DNA from: Micractinium sp. NFX-FRZ
Lineage: Eukaryota > Chlorophyta > Trebouxiophyceae > Chlorellales > Chlorellaceae
Length of the DNA: 64,000 nt
Direction of reading: 5' to 3'
Assembly: GCA_029339195.1 (NCBI GenBank)
Contig: JAPTJF010000004.1
Span: 248,001-312,000 of the forward strand
Notes under the pieces: generated by a model
Seen by the model: the letters and a program-made list of their open reading frames with translations, nothing else
Told to the model about the DNA's origin: nothing
Database searches by the model: none
Position numbers and translations under genes: made by a program
Shown here: in pieces, positions 1-10,892 of the stretch
Layout: the number at the start of each line of letters is the position of its first letter
Numbering within the stretch: the first letter of the stretch is position 1

Positions 1-1612
1 CGATTTCGGGGTCGAGCAGGGAGGCGGTGGAGTCGTCCACGCGCTGCCCGCTGGCCGCCATGCTGTCTGCCAGCTCAGACAGCGCCGCGCCCTGCTGGCA
101 GGCGGCAGCAGCAGGGGTGGACAGATGAATGTTTAGGATGCACAGGCGACCCAGACGAGGGCGCGCTGGCAGGCTGCATATGCGTACCATGTACTTGCCC
201 GCCTGTTCTGCTGATGACCGGGGCATGCAGCACAGCACACCACAGCATGCCCCATTCTGCCCTGTCCCACCCGCGTCCGCCCTGTCCCGCACCTGCTGAG
301 GCTGCTGGGGCTGCTGCTCTTCCTCGGCGCGCGGCGGGCGCGGCGTGGGCACCGCCGGCCGGTTGAACTCCTCCTTGATCTCGTTGATGCCAATCTCCTG
401 CACGTGACAGGATAGCAAGCACACATGTTGGCATGTCCAACAGTGCTCCTGAAGAGACTCGAGGCCCTGATAGGAAGAAAACAAGGTGCTTTCACGCTGA
501 CTTGTGCTGTGAAATGCAACGGCAACGTCCGCAACATGTGCATGCGCCAGCCTACCTGCTCCAGTGTGCTCTTGAGCTCCTGAGAGACGGAGGTGATCTC
601 GCGGATGGTGGGGGCAAAGGAGCGCAGCGTGGAGCCCACGCTCTTGGCAGCCTGCGCGTGTACGGAGGGTGACAGGGCAGGCGGGACGGCAGCGGCGTGT
701 GAGGCAGTGGGGGCAGGTGAGGGTGTGCAGACATTGCGCACCTGTGCTTTCCTGCAACGTGCTGCGCTTGCCTGCACGCCTGCAAGCGCTGGCCGTTGAA
801 TGTGCTTTGCAGCCCCGGCTGCACAGCACCGTCCAACCCTGCCGCACAGCTGTGCAACACGGCACTGGCATGTGCCGCTCCCAGCACTCCCTGCTCACAA
901 GTGCAAGCCAGGCCCTCGGGGGCCAACCAGGGCTGCCTCAGGTGCCCCCACTTTTGCAGCAAATCAGCAACTTTATGCTTTTCTCGAGCTATGCCCCTCT
1001 CACTTGCGCCACTCCCTCGGGGGCCACACACCACCAGAGCCAACCCGCAAACCAGGACTGCCTCAGCTTACAGCAGCAATCGTGCTGAAAGCGGCTATGG
1101 CAGAAGGCCCGCTCACCTGCGCCAGCCCCTTGGGGCCAAACACCACGAGGGCCACCACTCCAACCAGAATGGCCTCAGGCGCCCCCACCCCAAAGAACGA
1201 CGCCGTCACCGGCTGGCCTGCGGCGCCGCTGCGGCAGCGCCGGCTGGGAAGCTGCGGCAGGCCTGCAGGGGCAAAGGGAGAAAACACGAGGGGACTAAGG
1301 GGTACAGGGCAGAGCACCTCAACAGAAGGCCGACAAAAAAAGCAATGTTCGGCACACCAGCAGGGCCGGTGTCGAAAGACGAACTGGAGCAGCAGCCAAG
1401 CCAGGGGCACGAAGAGCGGCAACGATGGGTAGCTGTTGCCTACACCCGCGCCGAGGGCTCCCTCATCCCCAGCAATGCTCCCAGGCCCACGCACCGAAAG
1501 TTTTGCTGCGCTGAAGGCGCGCCCCCAGGTAGGCGCTGCTGCCAGAGAACGCACGCACGGGGCGGGCGAGCGTTGCGTGCCGTGCCGCAGCGACGGGCTG
1601 CGACAGCTGCAT
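1..1612 (-). CDS. hcf106: Hcf106/TatB-type thylakoid Tat translocase subunit (3' end beyond window)
   Basis: This is a subunit of the thylakoid twin-arginine translocase, which acts with TatC as receptor for folded RR-signal proteins. Exons on the minus strand are 1612-1495, 1262-1117, 651-556, 397-293 and 91-<1; phases join without a break and about 185 residues are seen. Residues 1-60 are Arg/Ala/Ser-rich and fit a transit peptide. They are followed by the hallmark FFGVGAPEAILVGVV, with the conserved Glu at the start of the single membrane helix, then FGPKGLAQ and the amphipathic helix FAPTIREITSVSQELKSTLE, as in plant Hcf106. A Pro/Gln-rich tail follows. The start is the first ATG in this frame (1612). 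It is divergent from the RIQ gene. Tha4/TatA is the alternative, but the long post-helix region favours Hcf106. The intron after exon 2 holds copies of that exon end (see findings). Confidence 0.88.
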
Positions 1613-2374
1613 GGTGACTGTGAGCTGCATGCTGGCGGGTCACAGACGTGTGAAGTAGACGCTTTGCGGGTTTGGGACTGCGGGGCAAAGGGGCAGGCAG
1701 GTGGAAGGAAGTGAGTGCGGTAGGAGGGGCGGCGGCAGTGGAGGCGGCGGCGGGCAAGCAGGCGAACCCGCCCACTCCATTGTCGGCGGCATAAATCAGA
1801 TGCATCAGCGGCACTGAGTGAACTATTATGCAGGTGTCAGAGGGCCCAGAGCGGCGTGCTCACGAGGTCGCAAGTGGTGTGTGTTGAGGAGGCTGTCTTC
1901 CACTGCCGGCGCTTGTGCTTGTTGTTGGTAGGCAAGAATAGATGGCAGCGAATGAGCGTGAAGCGAGCTGCGGCTTTTGCCTGCTGCGTGAAATGCACGC
2001 TGGATAGATCGCCCCCGCCTGCAGAATTCGCGCTGTCTTCTGCACCCTGTGCTTGTTGCTTTCTCCCATCGCGCTGTTAGGCTTGCCCTCTTTGCCCAGA
2101 AGCAACCCCTGCGTGCACCGACCGAACAACCCAAGCCTACTCGTTTGCTGCAGCCATGCAGGCCACTGCCAAGGTGCTCGCGTTTGTGTGAAAGGGCAGG
2201 CCTCAGGGTTTGCCTGCGCCCCATTTACAGCGCCCTCCCCAGCCTCTAGCCCGCACTGTATCCAGCGCCGCCAGCGTGCCTGCACTGTTGCGCCCCACCA
2301 CACCCCTGACCAACCAGCAGTCCGCCTGCCCTGCCTTGCTGCCTGTCTTCACCAACTTGATCGCCCCTGCCTTG
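1613..2374. promoter_or_regulatory. Shared 5' region of hcf106-like and RIQ-like genes
   Basis: This 762-base stretch separates two divergent start codons (1612 minus, 2375 plus), both for thylakoid proteins. An upstream reading frame is open from 2210 to the RIQ start, so a longer RIQ N-terminus is possible. I see no other gene here. Confidence 0.45.
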
Positions 2375-3642
2375 ATGCAGATCTCCGGCTTCTCCAGCGC
2401 CCTGCGTGGCACCGCCCTGCAGCCGCAGCGGGCAGCGGGCAGCCGTACCGCCGCCGCAGCGCAGCCGGTGCAGGCCGCCACCCTCCAGACTCGCAGCCTG
2501 AAGACCGCACCCAAGCCTCCCCCTCCTCCTCCCAAGAGGGCCGCTTCCACCGTGGGCGGCACCAAGAAGATCCAGGCCGCGCCCAGCGCCGGCACCAAGA
2601 GCGTGGGCGGCACTCGCAAGATCTCCTCCATCGAGGTGTTCAGCAAGGAGCGGACGTTCCGTGCCCGGCAGGCGGAGGCGCGCCCCGCGCCCAAGGTCCT
2701 CGCGTGAGTGTGGGGCAGAGGGGCTGTTCATGAGGGGTTGTTCGTGAGGGGTGGGGGGCGCGTGTTGCGGCGGGGGGGTTGATGACGGGCGCCTGCTCAT
2801 GGTCTGGCCTGGGCGAGAGGGGGGCGGGGCGGGGCCAGGGGGAGGTGCAGGTGGCAGTGCACATTTGAGGCATGCATTGGCAGGTGCTAGGGTGGTATGG
2901 CAGCGTGCCCTGTTGCTCCACACATCCTCCCCCGCCCCTGCTCTTCACCTGCCCACCCGCCTCCCTCCCTCCCGCCTCCCGCCCGCCCCTCCCGCCCGCA
3001 GCCGCATCGAGCAGCTGCGCCTGCTGTCCAAGCTCGAGCAGAGCGGCCTGCTGAGCCAGCTTGAGAAGAGCGGCGTGACTCTGTCCAAGCTGGAGCAGAG
3101 CGGGCTGCTGAGCACGGCTGAGAAGTTTGGCGTGCTGGGCCTGCTGGGCGACCGCAGCTTCCCCAGCACGCTCTACACCCTGGCGGCCGCCCTGCTCGTG
3201 GCGGGGCCCGCCGCGGTCTACCTGCTGCCCGACGACTCCACCGGCCTGGGTGAGCTGGCGGGGGGGAGCGCAGCGTGCACAGCATCCCCCGCAGGGCTTG
3301 TGCAGTCAAAACGCGGCCCATACATTTTGCTTGGGTGGGTGGTGTCAAAGGACACCACAGCATGCACAGCATGCGAACCATTCAGTGTGCACAGCAGGGC
3401 GTCGGCCGCGGGGTGCACGTGCGTCCCGCTGGGACTGCAGGAGTGCAGCACAGCAAGTGCACTGTCCAACGCGTCACGTGCCGCTCAAATTCACGCCTGC
3501 CATTTACCCCTCCCTCCCTCCCTCCCCCCGGCTCCGCTCTACTGCAGTGGGTCTCCAAGCGGTGGTGGCCCTGGCCTGCGTGCTGGGCGGCAGCGCGGCC
3601 TGGGGCGGCGCCACCCTGCTGTCCACCCTCCAGAAGTCGTGA
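2375..3642 (+). CDS. RIQ1/RIQ2-like thylakoid membrane protein (DUF1118)
   Basis: Plant RIQ proteins are thylakoid membrane proteins that affect grana stacking and LHCII organisation during quenching. Exons are 2375-2703, 3002-3249 and 3548-3642, giving 223 aa. The N-terminus (MQISGFSSALRGTALQPQRA) is a typical algal chloroplast transit sequence, so I chose this ATG over the frame opened at 2210. The family signature is the repeated helix ARIEQLRLLSKLEQSGLL / LSQLEKSGVTLSKLEQSGLL / STAEKFGVLGLL in exon 2. Two membrane spans follow (about residues 166-186 and 198-215), and the protein ends in LLSTLQKS, close to the plant RIQ end. It is convergent with PIG-H. A Pro tract plus a Lys/Thr-rich linker separates the transit region from the conserved domain. 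The family assignment is firm; the physiological role is taken from plants. Confidence 0.85.
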
Positions 3643-4126
3643 GCAGCAGACTGAACCAGCACCGTGCGGTGCCAGGTTGCGCAGCGTGGAGTGCCGTTCA
3701 GAGGCCCCAAGCCAACGCTCACGCTGCGTGCCTGCCCGGTGCTGCATGGCCGGGCTTTGCCATGCCCGCTCGGCTGGTGCGGTGGCTCCTGCGCTCGCCA
3801 CCCAGCCGAGCATGTAGAGAAGACAAACAGAACCAAACCAACACGCACCACTTGTATTGCTACCCTAATGATTCATTCCTGGCCGGCACGGGCAGGGCTC
3901 CCCCCGCCCGCCAGCCAGCCCATCACCCCTGCTTGCCGCTGCTTTTCCTTGCTGTCATGCCATCACATTTCTAGCCAGCCGGCCCGTGCGCCGGCGCACT
4001 ACTGTAACGTGCCAAACCCTCTGCGGCAGTGTGCACGTCACAGGCGGGGGACCCAAGTGAGCTGCAGCGGGGCACAGGCAGGCAAGAAGGCCAGGGCAGG
4101 GGCATCACGCCCACAGCTGCTGCTCG
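3643..4126. other. Convergent 3' spacer between RIQ-like and PIG-H genes
   Basis: This spacer holds the 3' ends of both neighbours. The only signal I can support is the TGTAA at 4003. No coding exon is visible. Confidence 0.5.
4003..4007 (+). terminator. TGTAA polyadenylation signal candidate of the RIQ-like gene
   Basis: TGTAA lies about 360 bases after the stop at 3642. UGUAA is the common green-algal polyadenylation signal. The call rests on motif and position only. Confidence 0.4.
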
Positions 4127-5414
4127 CTAGAGCTCCTTCCCTTTGGCTGCTGCTGCGTCGCCAGCTGGCGCCGCCCCGTCATCACCCCCTTCATCCTGCT
4201 GCTGCTGCTGCCGCCCCTGCCCCACCGGGGGCCCCCCGATCGAGTCAATGTCTGTCTGCAGCAGCGGCTGCAGCTGCTGGTACACCTGGCGCAGCACCGA
4301 CAGGCGTGGCCGCAGGCTGGGGAAGATGACCGCCACTTCGCCGCCTTCCGCCATCAGCCGCCGGCTACCGCCCGTGCCGCCGCTAAGCCGCCGTCTGGTG
4401 ACGGCGCCGCTGCCACCAAGGCCACTGCTGCCGCTGCCTGCACGTCCACCGCCCTCCCTGCTGTCTGGGCGCAGCGTGAGGCCGAGCCAGAAGTGGACCG
4501 AGGTAGCCGTCACCTCCTGCGCCAGAGAGTGCGGTGGTGGGCAGGCAGGCAGGCAGGCAGGCAGTGCATTAGGTGGGTGCAACAGCACCTCTGTAGCAAA
4601 CCCGGTGGTACGCCACACCTTATGATGATGATTGCCCTGCGCATGCTGCACCCAGCTGCTGCACATCCCCACCAAGCATCGACGAACGCCGAGGATACTT
4701 ATTGTCAGTCTTTTCAACAAAAAAAAACTAACATAGACCCCCACAACCTGGGCCGCCCAACGTGGGCCTCACTTGAAGAACCCACACACATCATGCATGG
4801 TGATTCCCTGCCGATACTGAGCCATGCACATCAGAACCAGGCTTTGACGCCCTGTATGGGCCCCCCCCATCGGATCCACGTGTCCCGCTCAGGCCGGTGG
4901 CCCCTCCCCCCGAATCAACGACACCTCCGCACCTCGTGAATGATGATGCCCTGCAGCTGTCGCAGTGGCAGGAAGGAGGAGCTGCACCACAGGCCGCAGC
5001 GCCGCCGCGATGACAGCCGTACCCCCAGCAGCCGCACATAAATCAAGCTTTCGGCGTGCACTGCCAGCAGGGCACGGGACGCCGCCAGTGCCGCCGCTGC
5101 CACCAGACCCAGCAGCAGCGCACGCTGCCAGCCAGCACCCAGGTAGGCAGCGGGCTGCAAGAGAGGGGTATTTCCGGTAACAAATACACTTAAGCATTGA
5201 GTGGTGCTTGAGGCAGGGTCAGGCAAGGTGGGCACAGCAAGCAGCCGCGGTGCACGGGCTGCCGCCAGCGCCGCCGCCGACTCACCGCTGTCAGCAGCGT
5301 CAGGCCGAGCATCAGGTCGTGAGCTAGGGATCTCAAAGTGATGACGGGCGCCCCGATGCGCCACTCAACGCTGCCTGCGCCGTGCGCAAGCACAAGCAAG
5401 CGCAAAGGCTCCAT
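4127..5414 (-). CDS. PIGH: PIG-H: GPI-GlcNAc transferase subunit H
   Basis: PIG-H is a non-catalytic subunit of the ER enzyme that transfers GlcNAc to phosphatidylinositol, the first step of GPI-anchor synthesis. Exons are 5414-5286, 5154-4933 and 4516-4127, giving 246 aa. A hydrophobic hairpin covers about residues 33-75. The PIG-H domain follows: AESLIYVRLLGVRLSS, then SSFLPLRQLQGIIIHE at the end of exon 2. The end of the domain, EVAVIFPSLRPRLSVLRQVY, is in exon 3 and matches the conserved VFQSAKPRL..LIEIY end of the human protein. A Gly/Ser/Arg-rich insert of about 35 residues and a Gln/Gly/Ala tail make it longer than the 188-aa human subunit. It shares a 277-base 5' region with the divergent ZC3H15-like gene. 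Confidence 0.82.
4536..4565. repeat. GGCA microsatellite in PIG-H intron 2
   Basis: This is a run of about six GGCA units close to the exon 3 acceptor of PIG-H. Confidence 0.8.
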
Positions 5415-5691
5415 TTTGGGAGGGCAAGAGTGCGATCAGCTATCACGATCAGTCTGGATATAGCCTCCCGCTGCTAGGACTTGCCCTGCAATCCAAGAAG
5501 CTGGTGAAGACGCCTCAAGACAGCTGCGTGCTGGGGTGTGCTGTGCTGGAGGTCGCATGCCGTGGCGCCTGCGATCTGTAGGGGCTCATTGGCAGTGGAA
5601 GGCAACGCAACAGCAGTCACAGCTCGCTTGGAGCAGCCCAGCGCTCTCATCACCACCCTCTCTACGCCAGCGATAGCAGCAGGACGCAGCC
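5415..5691. promoter_or_regulatory. Bidirectional 5' region of PIG-H and ZC3H15-like genes
   Basis: Only 277 bases separate the two start codons, so any core promoters must sit back to back here. I see no clear TATA box. Confidence 0.45.
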
Positions 5692-8600
5692 ATGGCGCCC
5701 AAGAAGGCCCCCGCTGTGGTGAGTCGACCTACAAAACAGCGGGCGAGGGGGCCAAGCCTGCGAGGCAGCATGCCACCACCAACTCTGAACGTCGCTGTCG
5801 GCCAGGAGGGCTGCGGGGCGGTGGGCTGTTGCTCTCTCGCCGAAGGAGCATTCTTGTGGATCACGGGGGCGCATGAGAGGGCTGCCTAGGCTTTGGGGGC
5901 TGGGTGGCAGCGCCGCCTGCCGCCGCCGCTGGACGCCTCGACGAGAGGAGGGAGTCCCGTTGCAGCGTGCCGTCGCTGCCAAGTGCACAGCAGTTGCGGG
6001 ACCCAGCACGCAACCTGGCCGGCTAATGAGCCTCGCCGGCACCCCTGGTGCTGCGCTGCCTCGCGCGCGGCCCTCCGTCGAGTCGAGCGCCCCCGCAGCA
6101 GTCTGCCGCTGCATCCCAGGCATCCAACTGTTCCGCTGCCTCGTGCCCCTCTGCCAATGTCCCTCTGCCCTGCATTGCAACTGCAGGACAAGGCCAAGCA
6201 GAAGACGATTGAGGACAAAACGTTTGGGCTGAAGAACAAGGGGAAGAGCGCCAAGGTGCAAAAGTATGTGCAGCAGCTGCAGAAGAGCGCACAGCCGGCC
6301 AAGAACCCGCGGCTGGAGGAGCCGACGCGCAAGGTGGGTGCTGGGCGCTGGGTGCTGGGCGCAGGGTGGGGTGCTCAAGGTGCTGCTGATAAGGAGCGAA
6401 GGGCTGCAGCCAGCAGGAAGGCTGGCTCCTGGGGGAGCCGATGTGCGAGGTGGGCGCTGTGAACGCTCTGCTGTGTGTGCTGCGGCCTGCCCAGGGCGTG
6501 TCGATGCGCTACCATGTGTGTACGTTGTGACTAGAGCAAGTGGCTTCCCTCATCGTCACGGATGGCACGGCGCTGCTTGGGCACTCTGCAAGTTGCTGGT
6601 TGGGCTGCCTGTGCGATGCTGGGCTGGCTGCAGGCCGGTCACATACTCGTCCACCGGCCCGCCTGTGCAACTGGCGCTGGCTGCACCTGCTGAGCTTGCC
6701 CCACGTGCTGTGCGCGCTGTGCCTGCTGTGCAGGACAAGAAGCGGGCGGAGGAGGAGCGGGCCAAGGAGCTGGCAGCGCTGTTTGGGCAGAACATCAAGC
6801 AGCCCAAGGTGCCCGCAGGTGATCATGCAGAGGGAGGGAGGGGGGTGGGGGAGGTTGGGTGAGGAGGACAGCATGGAGGGGGAGGGTTGGCGGTACTGTG
6901 GGAGGTTGGGTGAGGGAGGGCGCAACGCAGCAGCCGGAAGTGGTCCGCCGCTGAGCGGGGACTGACGAGAAAGGGAGAGGGACTGTTGAGGGAGGGAGAG
7001 GGGAGACGACCCACCCCACGTTGTGATTCCGTGGCCCCGGTGTGACTCTGTGCCCCCTCCCCCCGTCCAGGCGCGGTCCCAGCACCACTGTGCAAGTGTC
7101 TTCTGCCGCGCCTGGCCACGTGTTGCTGCCCACCTCACCCTGTACTGCCCCGTGCTCCGCCTCAACTTGCACTGCCTCATGCCCCCCTCCTCCTCCCCCG
7201 TTTCAAGCACTGCCTCACCCTGCACTGCCCTGCCCCCTCCCCTCCCCCTCCCCCTCCCCTCCTGTCTCCCTCCCCCTCCTCCCCTCCTTTAACATCCCCA
7301 GGCGTGGACCCCAAGACCATCCTGTGCGAGTTCTTCCGCCACGGCCAGTGCACCAAGGGCTTCAAGTGCAAGTTCAGCCACGACCTGGCGGTGGAGCGCA
7401 AGACAGCCAAGGCAGACCTGTTCACAGACAGGTGGGCGCCCCTTGTTTCTTTCTGTCGCTGTCCCTGCCCAGAGTGTTGACAGAGAGGTTGGGGCTGTGT
7501 TGGTGTGGTGAAGAATTGCCCGGCGGTGGAGCGCAAGGCAGACGTGTTAATGGACAGGTGCGCCCCCTGCTTGAAGGCTTGTTTTCAGCACATGGTTGTG
7601 TCTGTGCATTCGACCAGTGGCACCCAGGGGTGGGTGCGGGGCATGTGGAAGGGGGGAACCGGTCTGCAGGCGCGCCCCGCTCGCCGGCCAGCTTGTCATG
7701 TGCGCATCTCCGACACCCCCGCTGCCCCTCTGCCCTGTGCCCTGCCCCGCAGGCGCGGCGGCGAGGAGGGTGAGGACAACATGGACGACTGGGACCAGGA
7801 GATGCTGGAGAAGGCCATTGCACGTGAGTGACACTTGGTGTACCCTGCAACATTTGTCTTGCTACTGGGTGGGCGGTGCGTGGATGATGGATCCAGCACC
7901 AAGAGATGCTGGGCAAGGGCGTTGTAACGCGAGCTTTTGTGTTTTGCGCCAGCAAGGGTGTGGATTTTGCTCATCGAGCGGCGGTGCATGGATGGGCAAT
8001 GGGGTCTGCAAGATGCCCTGGGGCATGCAGGAGTGGACAGCTGCGCCTGAGTAAAGGGAAGTCTGTGTTGCTGGACGGGCTGCCGTTGCTGCACTCGTCT
8101 CGCTCGGAGCAGGCTGCTCAAGAAACAATTTGCCCCCCACCAAGGTAAACCCCTCGCCCTCTCAGCACCGCTCTTCACCACGAACTTTCTTCAACCTACC
8201 GCTGCCCCGCGTGCAGAGAAGCACGCCGCCGACAACCGCAACCGCCCCACCGAGATCATCTGCAAGTTCTTCCTGGAGGCGGTGGAGAAGAAGCAGTACG
8301 GGTGGTTCTGGAACGTGAGGACCGGGGGGGCGTGGGGTTAGAGGTCGTGAGGGACGTGTTTCATGGGTTGCTGTACAGCTGGAGGCAGTGTGGGCTGGCG
8401 GAGAAGAAGCAGTACGGCTGGACCCTGAGTTTGTGAATAAGAAGCTGTCCAGCGGAGGGGGCCACCCTCCCTGGCACCTGCCCCCGCACCCCTCACAACC
8501 AGCCAACCGCTGCCCTTTCCACCCCGACAGTGCCCCAACGGCAAGGAGTGCAAGTACCGGCACGCGCTGCCACCGGGCTACGTGCTGAAGAGCCAGATGA

Positions 8601-10892
8601 AGGAGCTGCTGGAGCTGGAGGCGGCCTCTGTGAGTAGGGGAAGATGGGAGCTGTCATGTTATCTGTGGTTGAGTGTGGGCGGGGGCATGGCCAGATGAAG
8701 GAGGTGCTGGAGCTGGATGGGGCCTCTGTTGACGAGGCAGCCGAGGAGAGCTCTTGTGCTGCTGCATTGTGTGTTTACGCTGTTCCCTTGTGGTGTTGCA
8801 TTGTGTCCCCCGCCCCTGCAGCGGCAGTCTGTTGAGGAGGCGATTGAGGAGGAGCGGGCCAAGGTGGAGGCCAAGACGCCCATCACCATGGAGGTGAGGT
8901 GGTGGGCCTGTGCTGTGTGGGGGGGAGGGGAGGCAGCAGCAGGATCATCTGTGTGTGTGGGACAAGGGGCAGGCAAGGGGCGGAGGTGGGGGCAAGGCGC
9001 CCCCGACTCTGTGGAGGTGAGGTGACCTGCGGGTGCGGGTGCAAGTGAAGCCAAGGCTGGGGCAAGGGCGCTGACATGTGCTGACCTGCCTGACCTACCC
9101 TCCGATGTGTGTGCAACCTCGCCCCTCCCTTCCTCCCCCCCCCGCAGTCCTTTGCCGTGTGGATGAAGGCCAAGGAGGAGGCGAAGCGGCAGGCGCGGGA
9201 TGCGGCGGAGGCGGAGCGCAAGAAGAAGGGGGTGGCCACCGGTGGGTGGGGCGGGGGGCGGGGCAGGGCAGGGGTATTGAGTTTGCAGATGACGTGCAAG
9301 AAATGGGGGCTTTGAGTGCCCATGGGTGGGTGGTCAGGGTTGGGCTGGGGTGAGGTTGAAGGGTGGTTGGTGGTGGGCTGGGTTGGGGTGCAAGTAGCAG
9401 GCTGCCAGTACGCCGCCGCTGCTGCTGCTCCCCTCACACTCTCCCTCTCTCACCCCATCGTCCCATCATTCCATACCAATGTCCCCTCGTCCGACCGTTG
9501 TCCCTGTGCTAATCGCTGGCTCCCCCCTCTGTGTCCTCCCTCCTGCCAGGCCGCGAGATCTTCCTGGAGGAGGGCTTTGAGGCGCAGGATGACGTGGGCG
9601 CCTCGGGTGGGTGGCCAGCCGGGCTGGGCAGGGAGGGTTGGTCGACCGCTTGCTGTGCCGGCTCAGGCCGGTCGCGCTCTGCCGCGTGCACCCAGTGGAT
9701 GGTCGCCTGCCTGCCCTGCCCGCCCGCGGCCCCGCCCCATCCCCGGGTGTCCCTGCAGCTGCGGACGAGCGGGACCGCAAGAAGGAGGAGGCGGATAGCA
9801 TCTTGTCTCTCTCACTACCACATCCGAACCCCGCTCATGCCCTGTGCTTGCCCGTGCCTGCCATGTGCTGCCTGCAGCTGCGGACGAGCGGGACCGCGAG
9901 GGGGAGGAGGCGGAGATCAAGCGCATGGAGCAGCAGGCGCAGGAGGCGATGCAGGTGGGGGGCTGAGGGCCCTGGGCTGGGGGTGTATCTGCTCTGGTCT
10001 GGGGCTGCCTGTGCGGTTGTGAGGGGCGGGTGAGCAGCAGGCGGCAGCGGCGCTGCAGGGGGCACTGGCGGTGGTGGTGAGGTGCTCGGGCACTTGGCAG
10101 CAGAAGCCGTGCCGCCTGTCTTTTCTAAACATTGCTGCTGCTGGGGATGTGCGCACGGCTGCTGGTTCCATGCAGTCACAGCAGCCGGGCGCCGACACGT
10201 CATGTAACGCTCCCTTTGCTTGCTCTGCCCCGCCCTGGTGTGCAGCAAGCGCGAGTGGCAAGCGCAGCAGCGGCGGGCAGCGGCGCGGCAGGCAGCAGCG
10301 GCGCGGCGGGCGGCGGCGCGGCGGCGCCAGCATGGCAGCAAGGGGCAGGCGGAGGAGACGTGGCTGCCAAGCTGCAGCTGTCAGCGCAGGAAGCGGTGCG
10401 TGTGTGGGGGGCTGGGTGGCTGGTGCCCGCAGATTGGCAGATTGGTGGCAGCAGTTGTGCTGCTGGTTGGGGTGACTCAGCTGGGTGCCTTGTCCGCGTG
10501 CCCCCCTCCTGCCTGCCCACACATCACATGCAGGCGTGCCCACGTGCCCCTGCGTCTTGATGATGCGCTTGCCTGGCACTGGCCTCACTTGCATGCCATT
10601 TTTCCTCGTCGCTCCCCTTCCCCCACAGGCAGCAGCAGCTGTGTGTGATGCAGCAAGGAGGCGCTGGGGCGTGCTTCCCTCCTTCCCTCCCACACACTTG
10701 CTTTCCTCCTCTGGCCCGCCTGCTTCCCTCCTCAGGGCGAGCACCCATGCCTGCTTCCCTCCACCATCTTCTTGCTTTCCTCCCTGTTGGCTGCAGGACG
10801 AGCTGTTTGATGAGGATGATGATGATGATGACGACGATGAGGGGCTGCTGGATGAGCTGGAACAGGATCTGCAGACCAAGGCGACGGTGTGA
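5692..10892 (+). CDS. ZC3H15/DFRP1-type CCCH zinc-finger protein (Tma46-like)
   Basis: Family members bind and stabilise the DRG1-type GTPase on ribosomes. There are 13 exons: 5692-5718, 6187-6333, 6734-6818, 7302-7431, 7753-7823, 8217-8314, 8531-8629, 8822-8893, 9148-9241, 9550-9606, 9878-9954, 10246-10395, 10797-10892 (400 aa). The protein starts MAPKKAPAV, then [19 protein letters not shown], as in human ZC3H15. Finger 1 is C95-x7-C103-x5-C109-x3-H113 within [17 protein letters not shown]. Finger 2 follows with [19 protein letters not shown]. The DRG-binding region contains [15 protein letters not shown] and [11 protein letters not shown], and the acidic end has eight consecutive Asp before [11 protein letters not shown]. 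Exon 12 (Ala/Gly-rich) is the weakest exon. Many introns carry copies of the adjoining exon end, including an alternative copy of the exon 11 start at 9759. Confidence 0.87.
9759..9797 (+). pseudogene. Duplicate, donor-less copy of ZC3H15 exon 11 start
   Basis: The sequence after the acceptor-like CAG at 9756-9758 repeats the start of exon 11 (9878): both encode AADERDR, then K-K-E-E-A here against E-G-E-E-A in exon 11. No usable GT donor follows before the true exon, and reading through shifts the frame, so it is probably skipped. The spacing is 119 bases. Confidence 0.6.

Noticed and set aside
2751..3974. Plus-strand 407-codon frame
   Set aside because: Runs through RIQ exons in the wrong frame and its introns; the real frame gives DUF1118 residues.
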